Part shown: positions 24,318 through 31,690 of the stretch, piece after piece
Position numbering within the stretch: the first letter of the stretch is position 1
How the letters are laid out: every line of letters begins with the position of its first letter
Source: Marinimicrobium locisalis
GTDB lineage: Bacteria; Pseudomonadota; Gammaproteobacteria; Pseudomonadales; Cellvibrionaceae
DNA: 64,000 nucleotides
Assembly (NCBI RefSeq): GCF_039822625.1
Contig: NZ_JBDLLG010000006.1
Location: 120,853-184,852, forward strand
Reading direction: 5' to 3'
Notes under the pieces: model-generated
Told to the model about the DNA's origin: nothing
Database searches by the model: none
Seen by the model: only the letters and a program-made list of their open reading frames with translations
Position numbers and translations under genes: made by a program

Positions 24318-25552
24318 CAGCCAATGACCTGGAACGCCCCCTGGGCCGGTACCAGCAAAAGCTACCGACCCTGTTTTTGATATGGATTGCACTATCGGCG
24401 ATCTCCCCCCACCCGGATTTATACAAAGGGTGGTTTCACCTAGCCATGAGCCTACCCGTGTTAGCCATGATGGTCGTGGGCCGCGTGCGCATTGATACCA
24501 CCGATACCCTGTTGCGCGTCTGTGTCGGGCTTCTACTCTACACCACGCTCGGCTCCCTCATTGTCAGTCAGGCCGACTGGAGCCAGCACCTCCACGCCCT
24601 TCGCTGGAGCTTTGAGACCTTATTGTTGGTGCTCGTCCTGTTTCTGGCGGTGCCGCCCCTGCTTAGGGATCCGCACTTCCTCGGGCGGTTTCTACTGACC
24701 TGCATTATTCTCGGCAGTCTCTCGGCACTGATTATTTTTGGCGTATTCCAGGGTTTTGCCGGCCGGCTTAGCGGGATAGGGGCGCTTTACCAGCCCATCG
24801 AAGGGGTGTCGGTGCTAATCATTTACCTGTGCATCGGTGCCTTCCTGCTCTGGCAGAAACGGAACGAACTGACCTGGAAGGATCAGGCCCTGCTGTTTTC
24901 CGCGTTGATCTTAACCTGCGCCTGTACTCTGCTCTCCGGAAGCCGGGGCCCGACCCTGGCCCTGGCGCTGGTGGTTGCCTATGCCTTGCTCGTGGGTGCC
25001 ATCGCCCACCGCCACTGGAAAATACTGTTGGCCGCCACCGGCTGTTTGGTGATCGCACTGGTGGGGGTACTTTGGCTCTACGGCCTGGAGAACCTTATTA
25101 AAGTCATGGTCGAGCGGGGCACCTCCTACCGGCTGCTTTTGTGGTCAGCGCACCTGCAGCACCCGCCGGAGTCGTTGCTGTTTGGCCACGGGGCGGCCAC
25201 GGATCTGGAGTCGACCGCCGCCGGGCTGAAGATCTATAAAGAATCCGGCATCGGCACGGCCCAGCCACACAACCTGTTTATCGGCACGTTTGCCCAAACC
25301 GGGCTGGTGGGCCTGGGGTTGCTGCTTTTGCTTCTGGGCACCGTGCTGCGGGGGATTTACACCGCCCGCACCAGTGCCACCGCCAAGTGGTATATGCTGG
25401 GAATCTTCGCGGCGGTCATGCTGCTGGTGACCACCAATACCTACACCTTGATCATCTCCGTTAAAACCATTTGGCTCTACACTTGGCTGCCTCTTATTTT
25501 TCTATGGCTGTGGAGTCGGCAGACGCATCACTCCCGAGCCGACACTCAGTGA
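24314..25552 (+). CDS. O-antigen ligase/polymerase-like membrane protein
   Basis: 412-aa inner-membrane protein with 10-12 hydrophobic segments and a large periplasmic loop near residues 260-315 (LLWSAHLQHPPESLLFGHGAATDLESTAAGLKIYKESGIGTAQPHNLFIGTFAQTGLVG region), which is the Wzy_C pattern. The H-N-x-(F/Y) motif is PHNLF and an arginine precedes at SGSRGPTLAL. Such proteins join O-antigen or a core sugar to lipid A-core (WaaL) or polymerise repeats. The ATG at 24314 overlaps the previous stop; an ATG at 24299 would overlap further. Specific role (ligase or polymerase) is undecided. Confidence 0.8.
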   Translation: MTANDLERPLGRYQQKLPTLFLIWIALSAISPHPDLYKGWFHLAMSLPVLAMMVVGRVRIDTTDTLLRVCVGLLLYTTLGSLIVSQADWSQHLHALRWSFETLLLVLVLFLAVPPLLRDPHFLGRFLLTCIILGSLSALIIFGVFQGFAGRLSGIGALYQPIEGVSVLIIYLCIGAFLLWQKRNELTWKDQALLFSALILTCACTLLSGSRGPTLALALVVAYALLVGAIAHRHWKILLAATGCLVIALVGVLWLYGLENLIKVMVERGTSYRLLLWSAHLQHPPESLLFGHGAATDLESTAAGLKIYKESGIGTAQPHNLFIGTFAQTGLVGLGLLLLLLGTVLRGIYTARTSATAKWYMLGIFAAVMLLVTTNTYTLIISVKTIWLYTWLPLIFLWLWSRQTHHSRADTQ

Positions 25553-25609
25553 GTGGGCCGACCATCCCGATTCGCGGGCTCGCCTCGGGGCATTAGTGGG
25601 TAAAACACA

Positions 25610-26515
25610 ATGATATTCTGCATATTCTCGTTCAACAGAGGGCCGTTTCTGGACAACTGCGTTCGCTCAATCGAGCAGTGCCTGCCGGGGGCGGAGATTA
25701 TTGTGTTTGACGACGACAGCGATGATGCTCAAACCCTCTCGGTTTTGGAGAACATCCGGGCAACGCACACAGTCGTCACCCCCGAAAAAGCCGGCTCCAC
25801 CAAACACGGCGGCCTTTACGCCAACATGCAGAGCGCCATTGAGCGGCTGAAAGATGCCTCCTCGCTAGTCTGTTTTCTGCAGGATGATACCCAGGTTGTG
25901 CGGCCCATTCTTGAGGAGGAACTCCAGTTTCTGGACCGGCTATTTTCGGAGAACCCGTCGCTGGGTTTTGTTCAACCCTGCTTCCTTCGGGCCTCCGCTA
26001 AAAGCCGCCGGCCGTTTCAGGTGCCCGAACAGGGGAAAACCGAACTCCTCTATCGGGAGAACCGGGGTCAAAGCGCCGGGCTGCATTACTCAGACTTGCT
26101 GATTACCTCGCCCGCCCGGCTCCTGCAGCGGCAGTGGACCTTTCGCACCTCCGAACCGGAGAACGATCGCCAAGCCAAAGCGATGTTTGGCCCCATGCCC
26201 TACCTCTATTCGCCTTTTGCCATGTGGCTCCCTAATGTACCGGCCTACCGGGGCAAAAAGAAAACCTGGGCGCTGAAGTATGCAGAGGAAAAGATGCAGT
26301 GTGGCTATTATCCCTTTGAGCTATGGTCCACCGAGCAAAGCGAGCAGTTCATCGCCCGGCCGGAGGACCAGTTACCCATTGCCGAAGACTACCTGACTTG
26401 CAATGGGCATACCCCTCCCAAGCCCTGGCGCTATACCCCCCTCTCAGGCCAGCGATGGCTAAAACGCCTGAATAGTATTGAGGTTTTCTTCCACCGGCAT
26501 TTCGGAAAATCATAA
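25610..26515 (+). CDS. Family 2-like glycosyltransferase
   Basis: 301-aa putative GT-A glycosyltransferase. N-terminus MIFCIFSFNRGPFLDNCVRSIEQCLPGAEIIVFDDDSDDAQTL is a classic family-2 opening with an acidic DDDSDD cluster, and SSLVCFLQDDTQVV carries a QDD motif where DXD is usual. The C-terminal half (FGPMPYLYSPFAMWLPNVPAYRGKKKTWALKYAEE, NGHTPPKPWRYTPL) is not familiar. It lies 57 nt after the ligase-like gene on the same strand and ends in an interval with the convergent glycosyltransferase. Acceptor unknown; LPS or a surface glycan is inferred from context. Confidence 0.72.
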   Translation: MIFCIFSFNRGPFLDNCVRSIEQCLPGAEIIVFDDDSDDAQTLSVLENIRATHTVVTPEKAGSTKHGGLYANMQSAIERLKDASSLVCFLQDDTQVVRPILEEELQFLDRLFSENPSLGFVQPCFLRASAKSRRPFQVPEQGKTELLYRENRGQSAGLHYSDLLITSPARLLQRQWTFRTSEPENDRQAKAMFGPMPYLYSPFAMWLPNVPAYRGKKKTWALKYAEEKMQCGYYPFELWSTEQSEQFIARPEDQLPIAEDYLTCNGHTPPKPWRYTPLSGQRWLKRLNSIEVFFHRHFGKS

Positions 26516-26575
26516 CGCCACCGATTGCGCTGAGCGAGAAGAGCCTCTAGCAGGCCGCCTTTAACTCGCCCGTGG

Positions 26576-27433
26576 TTAGCGCTCGCGGCCTGCCTGTTCC
26601 AGTTGGGCTATACCGTGGTCGGTGCGCGTTAGCTTTTCTTTTTCGCTTTTGATTCGAAGCGCCTTGTTCTGCGCCACTAGCTCGGGGGACTTGTAGCCCC
26701 TCGGGTGGTCAAGATGCACCACAATCGCGTTGTAGCGAACGTGCTTGGGCCGGATACCGGCGTTGCTCAGACGTACCCCGAACTCCCGGTCCAGCCCGCC
26801 CCAGGGCATCCGCTCGTCAAACCCGTTCACCGCCAGAGCATCCTTCTTCCACACCGACCCGTTGGAGCCTTTGAAGTTGCAGGCGGTCGGGGTGATTTTA
26901 TTCAGTATCGAAGCTTGAAACGGCGTGGCGGTTAGCTTGAGGTTCTTGTGGCTGGCCTTTAGGCCATGGGACTTGAGCCACGCCAAATCAAAACACCGGC
27001 CGCTCAGGATATCGTCTTTGGTAATGGCTTTGCTCGTGGCCATGGGCAGCTTGTGGTACCCGCCGGATAGATAAGTACCGGGCCGGGCCTCGCTCGCATG
27101 AACGGCAAGGAAATCCTTGCGGGGAATGCAGTCCCCGTCGGTAAACACCAAGTATTCGGACGAGGCCTCCAGTATGCACTTGTTGAGAATCCGGCACTTT
27201 CTGAAACCGTCGTCCTCTTGCCACAGGTGGGTAATCGCAAGCCCGGTTTCCTCGCGCAGACGATCAATCATCTCTCGGGTCTCGTTGGTTGAGCCGTCAT
27301 CCCCAATAACGATGTCAAAATCAGTGTGCGTCTGCGCGCTGTACCCCCAAAGGACTTTTTCCAACCAGACGGGCGAGTTGTAGGTGGTCATGATGACGGA
27401 CAGTTTCAAAAGGTTTCCCCATGGCTGCGGCAC
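26576..27433 (-). CDS. Glycosyltransferase family 2 with galactosyltransferase-type C-terminus
   Basis: 285-aa enzyme. KLSVIMTTYNSPVWLEKVLWGYSAQTHTDFDIVIGDDGSTNETREMI is the GT2 opening; YLVFTDGDCIPRKDFL holds the DGD metal site. The C-terminal GSNGSVWKKDALAVNGFDERMPWGGLDREFGVRLSNAGIRPKH matches the WGGLDxE-type motif of Glyco_transf_7C domains, with the catalytic acidic residue. The first ~8 residues are doubtful: a TTG at 27409 with GGGGA upstream begins nearer the family start. It converges with the previous glycosyltransferase gene (60-nt gap). Confidence 0.82.
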   Translation of the reverse strand: MPQPWGNLLKLSVIMTTYNSPVWLEKVLWGYSAQTHTDFDIVIGDDGSTNETREMIDRLREETGLAITHLWQEDDGFRKCRILNKCILEASSEYLVFTDGDCIPRKDFLAVHASEARPGTYLSGGYHKLPMATSKAITKDDILSGRCFDLAWLKSHGLKASHKNLKLTATPFQASILNKITPTACNFKGSNGSVWKKDALAVNGFDERMPWGGLDREFGVRLSNAGIRPKHVRYNAIVVHLDHPRGYKSPELVAQNKALRIKSEKEKLTRTDHGIAQLEQAGRER

Positions 27434-27525
27434 TGAAGGCGCTATGGTAACACCGAGATAAACCCTATGGTAAACCGAAGGACCATTCCGGCGTCCGGTT
27501 CACAGGGCGTTCGGGGAAAGGCCCA

Positions 27526-29628
27526 CTAACGCGCCTGCAGGTGAACCCGGTTGCGGCCAGAGTGTTTGGCGTCGTACATGGCCTGATCGGCTCGCACCAA
27601 CAGACTCTTCATGGTATCGCCCTTACGCCATTCGGCCACACCGATGCTGATGGTCACCGGCTCCTCCAACCCGAACGTCGTGTCCACTACCACGCCCCTC
27701 AGTCGCTCGGCGAAAATGCCGGCGTCATCTAATACTGTGTTCGGCGCCAACACCAGAAACTCCTCACCGCCCCAGCGGCCCAACTGGTCTCCTTCTCGCA
27801 ACCCTTCGGTCAAAGCGGCCACCAACGTTTTTAAGACCCGGTCCCCCACTTCGTGCCCGCAGGTGTCATTGATCAGTTTGAAGTGGTCCAAGTCAAAGAG
27901 CAGCAGGGAAAACGGCTGACCGTACCGCTCGGCATTGGCCATGCTCATCTGCACCAGATGTTCAATCCGGTAGCGGTTCAGCGTGCCGGTCAGCGCATCG
28001 GTATTGGCCACTTTCTCAAGGTGTTCATTCGCCTCCGCCAAAGCCTTACGCTCGCGCCGCAAATATTCATTCAAACGGGTAATTTCATGGGCCGCCGCAA
28101 TCACCGCCAGATCATCGCCCAAGTCCCGGGCGGCATTGACTTGCGCTGGATGCCACGCTTGGCTTTTCCCGCTGACTTCTTCCACCCAGGTCGCAAAGGA
28201 GGTTCGAGGGGATAACACCGTACGCCCATCGCGTACCTCCGGTACCTTATCCGGCTTACCCGCCCAGGGCACCATTTCAAACTGTTCCGGCCGGAACAGC
28301 AGCAGCCAACCGCGGGCGTCCATATCGATCAATAAAGGCATGGCCAACAATCCGCAACAACAGTCCAATATAGCCTCCGCATCCGGGTAGCCCGACGCGG
28401 TCAGAGAGGTTGTGGCCCAGGGTTCCGCCCCTTTCAATTGACTATCCAGCCAATGAGTTAAGGCCAGGACCTGATCCTCCCCGGGGGTGGGCCCGAACAG
28501 GGTAGTCTCCCCCAAATAGACAAGCGCGAGCCCTTCCACACTGAACAGTTGCTGCCAGTGTTCGCCATGTTGGCGCACCAGATCACTCGGTGCCTGACGC
28601 TCCTGTACCCCTCCGGCAAGCTGTACCCGATTATCGTGGATCTGAGAACGATAATGGGCCTCCGCTTCGGCCTTGAGCAGAAACAGGCGCTGGCTGGCAA
28701 CTTCAACGAGGGTAACCACGCTGTCTCGAGCGGACGGAGACAGCGCCAGAACATCGCTACTGTGGCAGCTCACCAGCCCCCACAACTGGGCATCGGCATA
28801 GATCGCCACCGATAGGGAGGAACTTACTCCCATATTCTGCATATACTCAGTGTGAACGAGAGAGACCGCGCGAAGGTAACCGTAGCTCAAGTCCAGCGGC
28901 TGACCATTAGCCGGGTTCATGGCTGGTACCAACCGCGCCGGTTCCGCCCGGGCATCGGCAATCATTCGAACGCGGTTTTTGCCATACATGGCCCTGACCT
29001 GAGGCGGGATATCAGAGGCGGGAAAGTGCTGCCCCAACAAGGATGAGAGGGTCTCGCTACGGCTCTCCGCCAGAACCTTGCCATTCCACTCTTCATCAAA
29101 TGAGTAAATGAGGGCTCGGTTGTAACCAGTAATCGCGCGAACGGCTTCACACAGCAATGCCATCACATCATTCTCGGTGCGAGTTTCCACCAGCCGGGAA
29201 ATCCAGTCGTTGACCAGTGACAGCCAACGGTAACGTGCCCCGCCGGCCAGAGGCTCCAGCTCCACCACCACGGCATCTCCGCTGCGGTAGGCCACCACGT
29301 GCAGCTTACGAGAGGCACCACCCAACTTGCGGGTCACCGTCAGGGCACCGGGAAGTCGGTCCGTCTCTTTAAGGCCCCGCCGGATGCGACCGAGCAAGGT
29401 CTTACCGAATATGTCGATCGCGCTGGCACCGAGGCAATCGTCCACGCCGAGCCCAAGGTGCTGGCTGACATTGGCACTGACCTGCCAAACGCGGCTGATG
29501 GCCGCATCAAAGCTCAGCAGCACACCGAAGCTTTGCACGGCACCCGGGATATGGATGGGCTCGCGCGCACACTCGTTCTGTGCTCCCTGGAGTTCCTCTA
29601 CGCCCTGCTGGGAGTTTTTAACAGCCAC
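27526..29628 (-). CDS. bphP: Bacteriophytochrome with GGDEF output
   Basis: 700-aa red/far-red photoreceptor that binds biliverdin and probably makes c-di-GMP. Order: PAS (about 15-110) with the chromophore cysteine Cys20 in NECAREPIHIPGAVQSFG; GAF (about 125-310) with PASDIP; PHY (about 330-500); GGDEF (about 545-698). The GGDEF site is RWGGEEF, an active form, and RxxD (REGD) five residues before is the inhibitory I-site. No EAL or kinase domain. The start is GTG at 29628, overlapping the heme oxygenase gene by 11 bp, with the usual order bphO then bphP. Light-controlled c-di-GMP synthesis is inferred from the domains. Confidence 0.93.
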   Translation of the reverse strand: MAVKNSQQGVEELQGAQNECAREPIHIPGAVQSFGVLLSFDAAISRVWQVSANVSQHLGLGVDDCLGASAIDIFGKTLLGRIRRGLKETDRLPGALTVTRKLGGASRKLHVVAYRSGDAVVVELEPLAGGARYRWLSLVNDWISRLVETRTENDVMALLCEAVRAITGYNRALIYSFDEEWNGKVLAESRSETLSSLLGQHFPASDIPPQVRAMYGKNRVRMIADARAEPARLVPAMNPANGQPLDLSYGYLRAVSLVHTEYMQNMGVSSSLSVAIYADAQLWGLVSCHSSDVLALSPSARDSVVTLVEVASQRLFLLKAEAEAHYRSQIHDNRVQLAGGVQERQAPSDLVRQHGEHWQQLFSVEGLALVYLGETTLFGPTPGEDQVLALTHWLDSQLKGAEPWATTSLTASGYPDAEAILDCCCGLLAMPLLIDMDARGWLLLFRPEQFEMVPWAGKPDKVPEVRDGRTVLSPRTSFATWVEEVSGKSQAWHPAQVNAARDLGDDLAVIAAAHEITRLNEYLRRERKALAEANEHLEKVANTDALTGTLNRYRIEHLVQMSMANAERYGQPFSLLLFDLDHFKLINDTCGHEVGDRVLKTLVAALTEGLREGDQLGRWGGEEFLVLAPNTVLDDAGIFAERLRGVVVDTTFGLEEPVTISIGVAEWRKGDTMKSLLVRADQAMYDAKHSGRNRVHLQAR

Positions 29629-30229
29629 TCAGTCGCCTCTGCCAATGATCAAAATGAACTTTCAATGCTGTGAATGTGCTTTTCGCTCCCGTAAGTGCCT
29701 CCTCCCAGGGTTCCTCGCTGGGAAGCATTTCCAGCCAACGGCACAATAATTTCCAACTATCCTGTTTGGCGTAAAGTGAGAAAAAACCCGCGCCATTATC
29801 ACTGTCCAGAGCAAGCACCTGACTGAGACGACGAGCGATTACCCGCCCTCCCTGACTCGCCCCTTCCAGGACGTATAGCACACCCAACGCTTCTTCGGAG
29901 GACTTCGGGCGAAACGCACTCACCGGTTCACTTTCAACCCCGTCCTCGGCCAGCGCTAACTGACGACAGTCGCGCTCCAGGGAAGGCAAACGGGAGTGAT
30001 AGTGGTAGCCCACTTCGGGCAAACAGTCACGAAGCTCGCGCTCGTGGGGCCAGAGTAACGGCTCCTGAAAGCGGTAAAAAGCTCGTTGGGCCTGCACGAT
30101 TTGACCGTACTCGGCCAGCGTCAGCTCCGGGGAAAGCAGCCGCCGCATTAGCGGTTGAGCCTCAAGCGCCTTGTGTTCCACTTGCGTAGCGGCGCGCAGC
30201 GCCTGTCGCAATGACTGACCTTGGTACAA
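29618..30229 (-). CDS. bphO: Biliverdin-producing heme oxygenase
   Basis: 203-aa heme oxygenase of the BphO/HemO type, cleaving heme to biliverdin, iron and CO. The proximal histidine is His19 in TQVEHKALEAQPLMRRL; the distal helix glycines are in LGVLYVLEGASQGGRVIARRL. Placed directly before and overlapping bphP, it should supply the phytochrome's chromophore. It starts a two-gene operon in the divergent interval with lpxL (30230-30353), which contains an AT-rich inverted repeat CTATA-TTAG-TATAG near 30271 but no certain operator. Confidence 0.93.
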   Translation of the reverse strand: MYQGQSLRQALRAATQVEHKALEAQPLMRRLLSPELTLAEYGQIVQAQRAFYRFQEPLLWPHERELRDCLPEVGYHYHSRLPSLERDCRQLALAEDGVESEPVSAFRPKSSEEALGVLYVLEGASQGGRVIARRLSQVLALDSDNGAGFFSLYAKQDSWKLLCRWLEMLPSEEPWEEALTGAKSTFTALKVHFDHWQRRLSGC

Positions 30230-30353
30230 AGCTGCTCCTCACAACCCGATGGATTCAGTGCTTGGCATCTATATTAGTATAGCGGAGAGACGTACCCACC
30301 GCGGTGATACGCGTTAGAATAGCGCTTTTGCCTGCGCATGAGGAAATGACGAA

Positions 30354-31271
30354 ATGCCGAGAGTCTCCCGCCGACTGTTTCACCCGCGCTATTGGTTAAC
30401 CTGGGTGGGCTTTGGAATCTGGTGGCTACTGGCTCTATTGCCCTATCGTGCCCAACTGGCGCTGGGGCGGGGCCTGGGACGAGTGCTCTGGCACTTGGCC
30501 AAGAGCCGCCGCCACACGGCGCTGCGCAATCTTGAGCTGTGCGTCCCGGAAAAACCGGAGCGGGAACGGGTGGCGCTGGCGCGCCATAATTTCGAGTCCA
30601 CGGCGCTGGCACTTTTTGAGACCGGCATGGCTTGGTTCTGGCCCCGACGGCGACTTGAGAAGCTTTATACGGTGGAGGGGTTGGAACATTTGCGCCAGGC
30701 GGCCGATGAGGGGGAGGGCGTGGTTCTGCTGGCCATGCATTTCACTCACTTGGACCTGGGCGCCAAGTTTTTGTGCATGAGTCATTCGATCGATGGGTTG
30801 TACCGTCCGCACAACAATGCGCTGTACGATTTTATCCAGCGCCGGGGGCGGGAGCGTTTCAGCGACGGGGGCGTGACCATTGCCCGCGAGGATTTGCGCC
30901 AGATGGTCCGCCATCTACGCAAGGGAAGGGCGGTCTGGTATGCGCCGGACCAGGATTACGGCCCTCGCCGCCCTCATGTGTTTGTGCCGTTTTTCGGGGT
31001 GCCGGCGGCGACGATTACGGCGACGCTGCAGTTGATGCGCATGGGTCGGTCCCGGTTGATTCCGTTTACGCATTATCGCCGGGAGGATGGCAGTGGGTAC
31101 GATGTCAAAGTCTACCCGCCACTGACGTCGGTTCCGACCGGCGATGATAAGGCGGATGCGGCGACGATCAATGCGTTTGTGGAGGCACGGGTCAGAGAGT
31201 GCCCCGAGCAATACATGTGGGTACATCGGCGGTTCAAGACGCGCCCTGAGGGGGAGAAGTCTCTCTATTAG
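30354..31271 (+). CDS. lpxL: Lipid A lauroyl acyltransferase, LpxL/HtrB family
   Basis: 305-aa inner-membrane acyltransferase adding a secondary acyl chain to Kdo-lipid A. One N-terminal hydrophobic helix (YWLTWVGFGIWWLLALLP) precedes the catalytic motif HFTHLD (H-x4-D) near residue 128. Conserved blocks PHNNALYDFIQRRGRERF, ALWYAPDQDYGPRR-like VWYAPDQDYGPRR, FVPFFGVPAATITAT and the C-terminal QYMWVHRRFKTRP follow the family exactly. Length fits. It is monocistronic and ends 26 nt before the outer arm of a structured repeat element. Confidence 0.93.
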   Translation: MPRVSRRLFHPRYWLTWVGFGIWWLLALLPYRAQLALGRGLGRVLWHLAKSRRHTALRNLELCVPEKPERERVALARHNFESTALALFETGMAWFWPRRRLEKLYTVEGLEHLRQAADEGEGVVLLAMHFTHLDLGAKFLCMSHSIDGLYRPHNNALYDFIQRRGRERFSDGGVTIAREDLRQMVRHLRKGRAVWYAPDQDYGPRRPHVFVPFFGVPAATITATLQLMRMGRSRLIPFTHYRREDGSGYDVKVYPPLTSVPTGDDKADAATINAFVEARVRECPEQYMWVHRRFKTRPEGEKSLY

Positions 31272-31297
31272 TTTAACTAGGGGGATACGTGAAGCCC

Positions 31298-31411
31298 GGA
31301 TTGAAGGGGAGGTGTACCACTTCGAGACCCGCCGTAAATACATCCCTGTAGGCTTCTCATCGGCATCCATGCCTCAGAGAGTCTCGAAGTGGTACACCTC
31401 CCCTGCAATCC
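31298..31411 (-). repeat. Structured palindromic element, copy 1 (SPE-1)
   Basis: Outer arms 31298-31328 and 31381-31411 pair over 31 bp with one mismatch and close a 52-nt core. The family sense is the minus strand. In that sense the core holds hairpin P2 (GGCAT-GG-ATGCC), hairpin P3 (TAC-AGGGAT-GTA) and the tail TTTACGGCGG. The sequence entering the element on the sense strand is TGGCACTGAGG. The core differs from copy 2 at only six of 52 positions although the arms are unrelated. Its sense 3' end faces the lpxL stop codon, 26 nt away. Confidence 0.9.
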
Positions 31412-31556
31412 TCAGTGCCAATATTCCGCTCCCAAATGCTCAAAACTACATCCGATTCGACTATTCGGGGAGCGCGTCCTGACACCAGCGGTGGCACAGG
31501 GAAAGGAATCTTTAATGAAAAATAAGCTCTTCCTCAAAACTGTCTACTGGCACTGA

Positions 31557-31668
31557 GGTCCGGGGTGGGGCATACCCCTTGGAGACTCTCTGAGGCATGG
31601 ATGCCGATGAGAAGCCCCCAGGGAGGGGTTCACGGCGGGTCTCCAAGGGGTATGCCCCACCCCGGACC
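31557..31668 (+). repeat. Structured palindromic element, copy 2 (SPE-2)
   Basis: Outer arms 31557-31586 and 31639-31668 are perfectly complementary over 30 bp and close a 52-nt core with P2 (GGCAT-GG-ATGCC), P3 (CCC-AGGGAG-GGG) and tail TTCACGGCGG. Copies 1 and 2 point away from each other and share the outer flank TGGCACTGAGG, which forms an 11-bp inverted repeat at 31410-31420 and 31548-31558. The 127 nt between them hold no gene. The sense 3' end lies 22 nt from the parE stop codon. Confidence 0.9.
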
Positions 31669-31690
31669 GGACCCCAATGCCACTACACAA

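Noticed and set aside
31298..31668. Simple Rho-independent terminators as the explanation of SPE-1 and SPE-2
   Set aside because: No U-runs follow the stems on either strand, the cores are conserved in sequence and structure, and flanks are shared with distant copies.
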